DNA from: Syngnathus acus
Taxonomy: Eukaryota > Chordata > Actinopteri > Syngnathiformes > Syngnathidae
NCBI RefSeq assembly: GCF_901709675.1
Contig: NC_051107.1
Coordinates: 999,501-1,063,500, forward strand
Direction: 5' to 3'
Length of the DNA stretch: 64,000 nucleotides
Each line of letters begins with the position of its first letter. The stretch's first letter is position 1. Below the pieces are notes generated by a model that saw only the letters and a list, made by a program, of their open reading frames with translations, ran no database searches and had not been told where the DNA came from. Made by a program: the position numbers and the translations under genes. Shown here in pieces: positions 46,260-57,555 of this stretch.

Positions 46260-47972
46260 GCTCCTTCACCCAAGCTCCTTTTAGTTTTTAAATGAAAACC
46301 AGATCCATTTTTTGGTCTGTTCAGCGTTTGACCTGAAACCAACCAAATTGCATCAGAGCATACCTGCAACAGAATCGTGACCACCTTCCCCATCCATTTG
46401 CAAAACTTTAAAATATTTGCTTTGAATATATGATCCCCTACCTATCTTAATTAACGATGATTTAGAAGTTTCTTCCATTTTACTGTCTCTAGTTTCCTTC
46501 ACTCTGAAGATGACACATTTTTATTATCAACAGTTGGTCCCAGCCCACCCTCTGCTATCTTTCTATCCCCGTCTGGATTCCATCAGAGGTGCCGCAAGCC
46601 TCTGATCATACGTCTCTGGCTGCTGTTTGCTGCGATAAAGCCGCCAGAGATCAAAGTCAGAGTTTACATTATGACGACGGGAGAAAAAGATGACGAGGTA
46701 CAGGAGAGGAAAAGGCACTGTGGATTTGGTTAAACGAAATGTCGACACTTTACGTGAACTCTCTTTTTCTTCCGGTGGAGATTTTGTTACACGCCTACCC
46801 AACCTGGATTAAGTAAACAAGACTTCAATTGCTCTGCTCAAACATTGCTGGAAGTACTCTCGCCGGACTCTTGGGAGCTAAACCAAGAGCTGCATCAGAG
46901 GCTATGCCTTAATGTGGTTGCTTTCTAATAGTTTCTCAAACCATGAAGGACAGTGATGTGCCTCACTTTTCTTCTGGCCCAGTGCTAAAACCCCCCTAGG
47001 TAAACGTCAGACGGACCGCCGAGACTCATTGAAGCTCAGCCAACAGTGTATACAAAGAGAGAAAAAGAAGAAAAATCTCTCTAGCTCGCCCGCAAATGGA
47101 GTTTGACAGAATAAAAAGAAGCGACCTCCAGATGCCTCATCCAAATGAGCACCGAGCAAGAAAGAATTGAAATTTTTCACCGATTGTATTGCGGCTTCCA
47201 GACAGGTTTATGTGAAAGGAACGGATTGCAGAGGCCATACTGTAACTCTGGCAATTCCCTCTCTCCCCATCGCTTATCTGCCTTTTCTCCTCGGTCCAGC
47301 CTCTCATTTGTTCTCCTTTCTTTCACGCTCTCTTGTGTTCATTCTTATGCTTTTTTTTATTGTCCATTTCCTCAATGACACTGCTTTAATGAGCTTTTCC
47401 TACACTGTCTCTCGAAAGCCAATCTCTTTACCGCCATCTCGGTGGGCTTTTCTTCCAATGCGCTGATGACTGCTGCTACTTTTTTTCCCCCCCTGTTACA
47501 GTATGTTAACCTCTGTGGAACTTAGCACTTGTTTCACTTTTTTGTCTGGCAGCTTTTGTTGGCTTTCCTAGCTGTAATGTGTTAAATGGACACCGGTGCC
47601 GAGAGGCAATTTATGACTTAGAGCAACATTTTCAATTGGTTTTGTCCAAGGGACCATCATTAAAACCAAGAAGCAACTCTGGGACCACTGCCTTGGTGGA
47701 ATATCTTTTTTTATTTTGCACCAAAGACGATAGACCTATACAGGCTATTTATTTGCATCTGTCAATTTCGAGAATCTCAGCTACATTTGACATAATTTGG
47801 ATGGGTAAATGATTCACAAAATTAGTTGGGAAATAAATCAAGTCTAAATAATTACTCAATTTTATTTTTTAGAAATGTTACAATTATTTTCCATTTCCAA
47901 TTTCGCGGACCACCTGCGATACCACCACGGACCACTAGAGGGCTTCTCACCACCAGTTGACAATTCCTGATT
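46260..47972. other. Unique non-coding DNA
   Basis: No supported exon. The two T/C-rich plus-strand frames at 47145-47466 are low-complexity. GCGGACCACCTGCGATACCA at 47904-47923, followed by CGGACCACTAGAGGG, is probably a relic of a further repeat. Confidence 0.4.
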
Positions 47973-48816
47973 TACCGTAATTTTCCATGTATAATACGCC
48001 CCCATGTATAATACGCACCCTAGAAATGGCATGTCGATGCTGGAAAAAAGCCTGTACCCATGTATAATACGCACCCAAATTTTGACTCTTACTTAAGTCC
48101 GTGAACGTAAAATTATTTCAGAAAAAAGATCATCTTTGGGAACAACCGGATGTTATTCTGCCGGTGGTCAGTATCACTGCGCATGCACTAGCAAACTCGA
48201 TAGCGGAGAAATGTTTCGGATTTGTGTAGGGTACATTGTGACAGCAAACGAGCAGGTGATCGAGCAAGCGTCTGATACGAGAGCATTGTGTTCGTATGGA
48301 GCGTGTTTGAAGTGAACGGCAGAGAAGAAAGGAACAAGGCAAAGTGTTGTGAAATGAAATATTACCTGTAATACGCATTTTGTTATTTGCTGATTGAAAC
48401 TGTTAATTAAACTGTGAATTGAAACTAATAGGTAGAGAACTGAACTCTCGCTCTTTATATAGCTGACGTGTCTTGCGCATCCGTTCTGCGCATACTGTCA
48501 TGGCGGCCTCTGTATGATATCCGGTCTGCGATGGAGATTAAAAAACAAACAATATTTGACAATAACACACCATCGAGGATTGCACCATCGCATCAAACGA
48601 TGTGTCGTCAATTATGAATTTTACTGACTAAGTGTGTTGGGCAGGATGGCTGAATGCGATGCGCGATTGACAACAAACAAGAAGAAAGGTGATTTCAAGT
48701 TCTATTTCGAGGGAGATTTTCTTCAAAAATTGTTGTACCCATGTATAATGCGCACCCCAGATTTTAGGACAATAAATTAGTTAAATTTTGCGCATTATAC
48801 ATGGAAAAAGACGGTA
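47973..48816. mobile_element. TA-flanked miniature element, TACCGTAATTTTCCATG ends, copy 1
   Basis: Left terminus TACCGTAATTTTCCATGTAT; right terminus read inward TACCGTCTTTTTCCATGTAT. Length is 844 bp including the TA on both sides. Three near-identical CCATGTATAATACGC motifs occur near the left end and two near the right. The first 265 bp match the element at 63734 almost exactly. There is no coding capacity. Confidence 0.85.
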
Positions 48817-51784
48817 GACAACGATGCAGGGTTGGATTTTGGGAACTGTAGTCACAAGACAACCCCGAGATGGGCAGGAAGCGAACGATGGGTGTCGCGG
48901 CAAATCTGATCACCTTTTAGATTTGATAAGCTCGCATGCTTGTTTATCCACCTCTCCCTCCCGGAGGTATTGATAAGAGGATCTATTATTTACAAGATGG
49001 CAGTTTTAACAAGCAAACACGTTTGGGTTTAACAGGCTCTAACAGGGATCAGATGGATAGGGTGGAGTGTCATTGATGCTAATCAGAGCTTTGCAGCTGC
49101 TTCCTGTGGATACGGAAGGATGCGTTGGACCTGATGGCGAGTTTAAATCACCCTCTTCTTCGGTCCCCTTAGAGCAGGGTCCTGTTCAGCTAATAATAAT
49201 TTGTTTTCTTCTTGGGTCAACTTTCATGTGATTTTATCTGTAGGGGAAACACTCGTAGTCACAAAGTCCAAAGTCCACGACACTCTCCAAAGTTGGTTCG
49301 TAAGAGAGAGCCAAGCTGGAATCGAACTTGAGTTCATTGAGCCTCGCAGCATGGTGCGTGGATGTGACAGAGACATCAGATGGGGGGTAAAACTTTTTTG
49401 TGGGGGGGGCGAGGAATGTCTGCTTGTTTCCTCCGGTAGAAGATGGCTGTGTCAGAAGAAGTCAGTCAGAGACAGAAGTCACTTGATCCATCAACACGCG
49501 AGTGGGCGGTAAGTACAAGTGCATGTGCTTGTATGTGTCATAGCGCGTGCAACTTGCGCATCGGCGGCGCAGTGTGAGTTTTGACAGTAACAATGTCAGA
49601 GCCTTACAAAGTGCCAGACGGCGATAGAGAGAAGTAGGAATCGGAATCTCTGCAAAGCTGCTATAACTCAATTATGTCTTCAACCTTGGTCCATGTATGC
49701 CTCCTTTTCCCAGCTGACACTTCTCTTCTTGTCAGTCTTCTCGGTCTGGGATCGGGTCAGCCAAGTTCACACTCACCCAGCAAATGCTGGATTGTGTCCA
49801 TTAATTTGTTCAACGCGTTAGTCAGTCTTTTTATTTTCTTTCTATCCTTCCTAGAATAAGGGTGCTACGCTGACATTCATTGTTGTCAAGGTGCTACGGT
49901 TTAATGGGAAAATTTTCCACAATGGCACCATAGACTTGACTGAGATTAATAGGCGACCCAGTGCCTGCAAAGAAGTGACTTTACCATAACAATGGCGACT
50001 ATCCATCAGCAACGCAGTCCAATTGCATGTTACTATGAAATAGTCCATTACAGGCAACAAAGAAATCGTGGCACCGCGCTGTCATCCCGATGCCTTTCCT
50101 GTCCTCGCTTCTTGCTCTAAGATAGAACAACGTCAAATGCAAGGACAGCGGCGTTCGTCGGAATTGCTCGTCACACGCTGGCAGATTACAGCGCCGGGTC
50201 GGGAAATGTAATGGAGTTGCTCATCCTAGCGTATTAGTAGGCTTGCACGTGACCTCCAAGACTCGTGCGAACACGAGCAACCTTTGACTAACTGGTCTGT
50301 TTTTTTCTGCTGTTCCATTGAATAGATGATAGATTTACTAGAATCGTTTTTTTTGTAGGGTTGTAAAGACTCGTCATCAGCTTCTTTCTTGCTGCTTAGC
50401 TAAGCCTGCGTTTTACTAGCCCGCTGTCTTGATACTGAGCGGTGAGTCGAAGTGGACCTGCAAATTCGCTTCCTCCTGTCATAATTTTCCGAAGCGTAAC
50501 CAATACAAATGGCGGAAAGCCTTGTTGAAATGTGAATGTAAAAAAAACCAACGACTGTGTTAAGGAAATTTTGGCTTAGCATAAATATGTGTAAAGAAAA
50601 ATGCAGACGTACAAAAAGTAGCAGATGAGTCGCATGTGTGCCAACCAGACTCCCCAACATCGCCGCTTCTTCCAAATAATTGCTTTCTGCCTCCTTTTAT
50701 GTGTTTGGATCTAAAACCGGAGAAGTGACTCTTTTATAGTCCAACAAATCTCTCCAGTCCTTTTCCATTTTGGTCTCTTCTCCTCATATCTCTTACCAGC
50801 TTCTTTCAAACAGTTCCCATTCTGTCTACATCTATCTGTGTTCACGTCTGTGTTCACCATCTATCTCATAATCTCTCTGCTTTGTAGCCATTTCACAAAC
50901 ATGCAAATGTAGAAGGCCTTTTTAAAGCATCCGAATCCGCGGGGATCGTTTCGCTGCCTGTGCGCAACATCCATCTCGCTAAACGCGGACGCCCGACGTA
51001 ATTAGAATGTTGCTGGAACAAGTGAAGTCCTTGAACCTCCACCTTTCCTTCTTCCTTTTCCCTGTTGCCATGGCGCTCTAGGCAACTGGGTACAACATGT
51101 GGCGAGCCACCCGCCGCCGCGCTCCATTACAGCTCGAGAGCTGATGCTGCTTCTTGCACCCTCTCCCGTTTTACTCTTGAGAAGATGTGTCGTGATTTTC
51201 CCTCCTTGACATCAAACCCCACAGCAGTACTCGTGCCAGCGGTTGTCTGAACCGCATCAGGAGGTGAAAGGTAACCCCTGCATTTTGAGCCAAGCGGGGA
51301 TCTCAATCCGCTTACTATAGCTGTGAACAGAATAAAGATGTTTCACAGGGAAACATGCACGGCTTTTAGGCAGACAGCCACATTGGTATTTGTTGGATTC
51401 TTTTGATTTTGTGGTTTTAATGAGCACCACTAAATGAAAGGAATCTCAATTAACTTGTATATTTACAAGGGAAGGCAATGCGATCTGCCATTGACCCCAG
51501 TTGGAACTGTTGGGATTTTATTCTGAAAAGGACTAATTACTTTTTAATGCTGATGATATTCTTCTTGGCGATGGGTGGTACAAACTCTTGTTTACTGCGG
51601 TATTCAACAACTTTCTTGTAAACTCTGTGCCAATATTTTCATCTTCTGCTTTGTTTCTGGTCAAACCAATGACAAAGGTTCAATCATCTTAAACTCATTT
51701 ACTGCCAGCCCAGTACAAAGTTATGTTAAGTCTATTCTCGTCATTAGGATGAGTGGATTAGTTAAGAGATCCCGGTCTTCATAT
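48817..51784. other. Unique non-coding DNA
   Basis: No gene or bounded repeat recognised in this stretch. Open frames up to 103 codons have no domain similarity. Confidence 0.4.
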
Positions 51785-51792
51785 CTTTATGA

Positions 51793-52166
51793 CACCGGTG
51801 TCAAAGTCAAGGCCGGGGGGCCAGATACGGCCCGCCACATCATTTTAGGTGACCCGCAAAGACAAATTGTGCATCGAATTCATGTCAATTCCAAAATTTC
51901 AAATTCTTTCCACTTTAAAAAAACTAAGATATTGTTCACAATTTTTATTACCATTCATTTTTTTAAATTGTTTTTATTTTTTATTTCATTTTTAAATATT
52001 TGAAAAATTTTTAATAGTCTCTGTTTGAAAACTAGTTATTCATCAGTTTGTTGTGTAGCCAATATGAGACGTTCATGCATTTATTTGGGTTGACGATTTT
52101 AATGGCCCTATAAATCAAACTATGACTATGATGCGGCCCGCGACAAAAATAAATTTGACATCCCTG
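51793..52166 (+). mobile_element. hAT element of the CAGGGATGTCA / GGGCCAGAT family, copy 2
   Basis: Begins CACCGGTGTCAAAGTCAAGG, with GGGGGGCCAGATACGGCCCG following, and ends AAATTTGACATCCCTG. Flanking 8-mers CTTTATGA (51785-51792) and CTTTAAGA (52167-52174) agree at 7 of 8 positions. The 142-codon plus-strand frame crossing it is not a gene. Confidence 0.85.
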
Positions 52167-52174
52167 CTTTAAGA

Positions 52175-53158
52175 TAAGACACACTGCTTTGTTCCTCTCG
52201 CTGTAATCTGCTTCGACCGTGTCGTTGTTGTTCTCTCCAAAGCGGCATCCGATTATTACAAGGATGCTTATGCATTCTGGCAATAACCTTTCACGCTCAC
52301 AGCCCAGGTCAGGCTTTCCACTTGAGTTACTTTGGACGTGTTTCATGGCTAAGGCTTGGACTCTCCATCACTGGCTGGAGGCTGTTGAGAAACCTGCCAA
52401 AGTTCATGCATAGGACGCCCAGACCGGAGAATCTGGGCACAAGGCTCCACTTGGCACGAGGTAACTGAGAGCGGTAAGCACTTTGGATATTTCTCTCTCC
52501 CACTGCAATAAGAACCTCAAATTGAAGCATTAGAGTGGAGAGATTTGGAAAATGTTGGCGTTTGGGTGCTACCAACTTTTCGATGCCAGTGCTGAAAACC
52601 ACAACGGATTGCTGCCACTGCACACAAAGTTGGGGACCTGTCAAGGATGAAAACAATGTGAAGTTCCTAAATCAAACCAGCTGACATGAGTAGTTTTTGG
52701 CTATCAAACATTTTGGACATAGAGCTTTGTTGAAAGAGTTTAGGCAAAGTTTTTGTGTACAGTGCCCGAAGACCCACTCGAGCAATCTTCGAGCAAGTGA
52801 AAGCTGTTGTAAGTGGGAAACACCATATTTCTTCCCATTTTCACTTGTTGTGGGTGTAATGCCTTTGTCCATAAAAAAAAAAAAAAAAAGTCAGCCAACG
52901 GGAGGTTACCAAAGGTGGTGAAAATGGCTGCTGGTGTGCAGGCCTCATTAAATTCTAAATGTTTCTTTTATTGCTCAACGAGAGCTCTAAACACAGAGGC
53001 TTTTTTGGCGGCACCATCCAATCACAAGCCTCACTGAGCTCTCACGCCGCTGCCAGGTGTAGGCGATCCATCTGATGACCGCAGAGGTCAAAGGTTTGAC
53101 ACAAGAACGTCGTCCTTGGCATCTCGATTTACCCCCCCCCCCCTCATGTTTAATTCAC
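52175..53158. other. Unique non-coding DNA
   Basis: An A tract at 52871-52888 and a C run at 53132-53142. No supported gene. A possible exon begins immediately after on the minus strand. Confidence 0.4.
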
Positions 53159-53308
53159 CGCTCCCGCTGCGGCATCCCTCGATACAGACGCCAATCACTG
53201 CAGCCGGAATGTCTGCAGACGCCGGGTTGAAATAGTCATTGTTATTGGACAGATCTGTTAAATTGACATGGATGGCTTCTGCTGGCCCATTCCCCGAGGG
53301 CGGGTAAA
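53159..53308 (-). CDS. Possible internal coding exon of an unidentified, probably extracellular protein
   Basis: On the minus strand a good acceptor, TTGTCTTTTACAG, precedes an open stretch that ends at a possible donor GCG|GTGAAT. The 150-nt exon would start and end in phase 1, a pattern common for exons of secreted or cell-surface proteins. Its translation looks protein-like, including an N-L-T glycosylation sequon, N-N-N-D-Y-F-N-P and C-I-E-G-C. I do not recognise the family. Against it: the donor is weak, no partner exon was found in the window, and the ORF could be chance. If real, the surrounding unique DNA would be intronic. Confidence 0.3.
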
Positions 53309-56300
53309 CTGTAAAAGACAAGACCAAATTCAATTCTGATAATCAAATCTGTGCGGCGTCTGTAATTTTTATTCATTGGAGCAGCATGAGAGTATTTTTT
53401 TATTCCCAGAGAAAGAAAGACACTTTATTCACTCCCAGAAAAAAAAAGAGCCGGTATCCCGGCCAGATACAGTCATCTCACCGCTGCCTTCCTCTGGCAC
53501 TTTAGCTCTCAGTGCACCGCGCTCATAAACCTCACTCTCCCAATTTACTTTCCCTTTATGAGCCATTACCATGTCACGTTAGCTTTAGGCGAAGTGAAAA
53601 GTAAAGTTTTTGCTTCTTTGCTCCTGCAGTATCTGACACAAATCAAATGTCTGACTTACCCGGGCTCTCTTATCTGTGCCTTAAGTAAACACAACTCACT
53701 TTATATGTTAAAACCGCTGCCTTAAGTAAAAGCAAGGCACTGTACACTTTTATTTACAGAAAGAAGCATGGTGAAGAATGAAAAGCATTGAGTCTGAAGA
53801 CCATATTTTATTCCTCCCGTTTTTTTGTGGTTATCATTTCCACTGCTTTCTCAAATCGGGAAAAAAAGGCAGGAAATTTTGCAGCCCATGTTTCATGAAC
53901 AACCTGAAAATGTAGCCTAAACCTGTTCTTAATGAGTAGACCACAAAAAAGTCAAAAGAACCCATGCCCATGCACATGGAAGCTGCCATTTTATTTTGGA
54001 GCGGACGTTTGCGGGTGTTGTGACCCCCACCCCACCTCTCATGATGTTAATTGAGAAACAGCGGACCATGGCTGTGGAGGCGTGAAGGTTGGGAATCGGT
54101 GTGAGTGGGGACAAAGGGGCGCGAGGACATGCACACAAACTCAAAACTAACTGAACACTCAAAACCACAGATACACGACATCACGGCACACACAAAATGG
54201 AGTCCTCTGACTCATGAGTTGGAGCCTTTTCCACTTGTCCACCACACTGACAAGGACAATGGCACAAAACACACCAGGCATGGGGACGGACTTGTCTACA
54301 AGACATGAGACACCACAAACACAACTTAACACACCTCAACACAACTGACCACTTCCCATCTCTCCCAAATGTGAACCAGACAGTAAATTGGTGAACAGTA
54401 AATTGGTGAACATTTTAGTTTTCACCATCGTTTGTGGGTGTAGCATGACAGCAACATTTGGTGACTTCTCTCTGGCCAAACATGTGACTTGTGAGGTTTA
54501 TTGCTAAACATTTGTATGTCTTACGTTTCATCACGTGAAACATACCTGCTGCTGCTACTGTGCTCCAGAATGTTTGTGAATGTTCCACCCAACATTGATT
54601 TAATTATATTTAAACAGGTAGGGGAGTTTGCCAGTGACTAATCTTAGTCACCTTGATTAATGATATTTGTGTAGCGGCGCGCGGAAATTAGCCAGAAAGT
54701 GTTTTGTGTGTCTCTGTACACGTGCAGAGTTGACTTCAGGCTTTGTTTTTTCAGAACTGGGTGTCCTCCAGTTGGGTGCGGAGGGATAGACCTACCCGCC
54801 CCAATCATGGCGCAATCTGTTTGCATCGCTGATCTCTGGAAAAACAGCCCATGAATCATCATTAGTTATGATGATAATTATTCACATTGCAGCACAGCAA
54901 TCCTCCCCCGGGTGTCAAAAATGTTGCAGATCATGTTTGTTTGCTGTCATATAACAAAATGGCAGCACCAAGTCTATTGAATTCATTGCAGCCCTTTAAC
55001 CTTCACTGTTTGTATTCAATTTGTCTTAAAACCACATTACACTGACATGTAAATGAGCGTCTGATACGTACAAGCCCCTGACAAATAAGTTCACCGTGTT
55101 GATTAAGCCCATCAGAGGCATGCAAATGAGGGGAATGCAATGCCGACTATGGGCCAAACTGGAAAAAGGGAGCTTGAACAACAAGGATGATTCTGTTCCT
55201 CCCATTTCCACAAGGGGGAGAGACATACAATTGGATTTTTCAAAACAAGTGAATGCCATGTTTATCTTAACACTGTTGCATTTTAACTCATAATTTCAAG
55301 CTACTTCGTCGCTGCTGGCTCAACATAATGCGGTACGACAAGACTTAATATAGTCGGAAATGTGTCGGAAAGCTTCTTATGACTTTGCCTTCACGATGGC
55401 ATGTGAAACCGATTCATTATTCATGTTCCGCATGTCTTTACAAGCATCTGCTTCTATGTTGTCATTCTTAGTCTTTGGAGGAAAATAAAAACGGCCATAC
55501 TGTGAGCACAAGCCATTTTGTAAACATGTAATGCTGCGGCGTATGTTCGGCAAGCTGTATGGATGAGTACGGTCGTTGCTGCTGCGTGAATTAGCAATGG
55601 TTGCGCTCAAATGATCCTCCCAGAGAGAGGGCGACACATGCCACCTCGTCTCCCATGCTGAGATAAGGAGATGTCATTTTCCCCCCTAATGTTCCACCTA
55701 TTAGTTATTAATGGAGGCACAGTGAAAATAAGCCAGTGATTCCAGGAATTGGCTATCGTGTCCCAGCCGCTCAAAAAAGCAGCATGAAGACATGAAATCC
55801 ATGTTCCTGCGTTCTTCAGAAGTGGTTATATTCCAGAACGCTTGACGTAGACGGAACTGGCCATGCAAAGCAGCCCTTTTGTATCCTCATCCCAAGAGGC
55901 CACCATCCCTGAACAATCTTTTGAATGAGTCCCGCTTTGTGGTGCCACGATGGACCGCCATATCTGTGCGCTTCTGCTCGCATGCCTTCTCTTATCGGAC
56001 GCTCTCACACCTGCGGTGGTCCGCCAACGTCAAAGGACCCCCAGACGGACAGGATGGATGTAGATAACCTTTAAATAGAAAAAGATGGAAAAAAAATGTG
56101 GTTGGACTAAAGAGGACACCAGAGACTACTGGGGATTGTGGTGATGGGTTGGCAGACGTGGCATTTTGTGTTACAAAAGGAATATAGACATCTGGCTTTT
56201 TAACAGGTACTATAGTGAGATATCTCATTGATCGTAAAGAGATTTTTTTTAGCGTTAGGAGTGGTAAGTAAGTTGTGGAGATGTTAAAAATGCAAAGTGT

Positions 56301-56318
56301 CCCTTATGGTTCTGTTTT
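53309..56318. other. Unique non-coding DNA
   Basis: No gene or bounded repeat recognised in this stretch. Open frames are under 90 codons and lack domain similarity. Confidence 0.4.
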
Positions 56319-56527
56319 TAGTCGTGTTCCGAAATGAAGCTTCAAATTTGCATCATGTAGCAGTTGTCTGTTTTGACTCTTCCGACTCTGCAGCATTGGA
56401 CGGAAAGTATACTGACTTGCCATCTCTTGAAACCTGTGTATCCAAACCAACACTGCCACCCAAAGGAGTAAAAAAATAGAACAAGAGGTTCATGAAGCAA
56501 ATTTGAAGCTTTATTTTCCCATGACTA
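56319..56527. mobile_element. Palindromic hAT miniature element, copy 6
   Basis: Begins TAGTCGTGTTCCGAAATGAA and ends TTTATTTTCCCATGACTA, with the family's CTTCAAATTTGCATCATG and GCAAATTTGAAGCTTTAT arms. The target duplication is not clear. Confidence 0.75.
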
Positions 56528-57340
56528 ATTTTTAGATAAGCAACAGCAGACATCAGAACACTCATTTTGAGACACAGCCGAGTCGAAATAGGAACAAACA
56601 TGATGGCAAGTAAATTGTGGCGATGCCACCAAAGGGTTAAAGGTGTCCAAGGAACCGCGTGTGAAGCCGCCCTGTCAATATCAATAGACCGTATCTCCTA
56701 GAAAACACAAAAACACATTAGAATACACCTGGCCAAGTATGTTGTACCAAAGAGTAGCCGAGACATGGTCTCATCAAAATTCTAACTTAAACATTGGAAC
56801 TTTAAAAGTGGATAGTAAAAAGGTTTAATTAATTAAAGCTGAGTCTGAAGGGATTGAAAGCAAAAGAGCTAAAAGGCACTAGCATTTTAAAAATGTAACG
56901 GCCAGCGTTGAAGCGCCCTTTTTGGCTTCTGCAGCAGGAGGTGCAGACAGAGCATCATAAATTCTCATCGAGGAGGTTGCCGCGCCGACAGCCCTGGGAT
57001 GAAACGTTCAATCGAAACAACAGCACGGCGTGTTGTGTCCACTGCCGTTACTCCAAAAATCGCGCATAACAAATGCAGATGCTCATTTGAACAACCAGTT
57101 GTTTATCCAAAAATATCACATGTAAGCTGCAACAACGTTTATTTATTTTCATGGAATGGCGTCCATTTATAGCTAAGCTAGTTCCACCCAAGGTTAGTTT
57201 AAATAATCATGAAGTCCAAATAAATAGACCTGGACATACTGATCAAATCGTGATAGAAATGTATTATTTGGCTTTTTCTTTTTTTAAATGGCTGCCATCT
57301 ATAAACTAATGTTGATAATTCCCTCAGCGCAGCAGGTATG
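56528..57340. other. Unique non-coding DNA
   Basis: No supported gene or repeat. Confidence 0.4.
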
Positions 57341-57348
57341 TCTTAGAC

Positions 57349-57547
57349 CAGGGGTCTCAAACTCCAGTCCTCGGGGGCCGCATTCCTACGTTTTCCAAGT
57401 TTCCCTCGTTAAACACACCTGATTGAAATGATCAGTTCATCCTCACGTTCTGCAGGAGCCTGATAATTGAATCGGGTGTGTTTAACGAGGGAAACTTGGA
57501 AAACATGTAGGAATGCGGCCCCCGAGGACTGGAGTTTGAGACCCCTG
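57349..57547. mobile_element. Palindromic hAT miniature element, CAGGGGTCTCAAACTCC ends
   Basis: The 199-bp element has long inverted arms. CAGGGGTCTCAAACTCCAGT at the left is mirrored exactly at the right, and GTTTTCCAAGTTTCCCTCGT is mirrored by ACGAGGGAAACTTGGAAAAC. Perfect 8-bp duplications TCTTAGAC lie at 57341-57348 and 57548-57555. Little decay suggests a young insertion. Confidence 0.95.
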
Positions 57548-57555
57548 TCTTAGAC

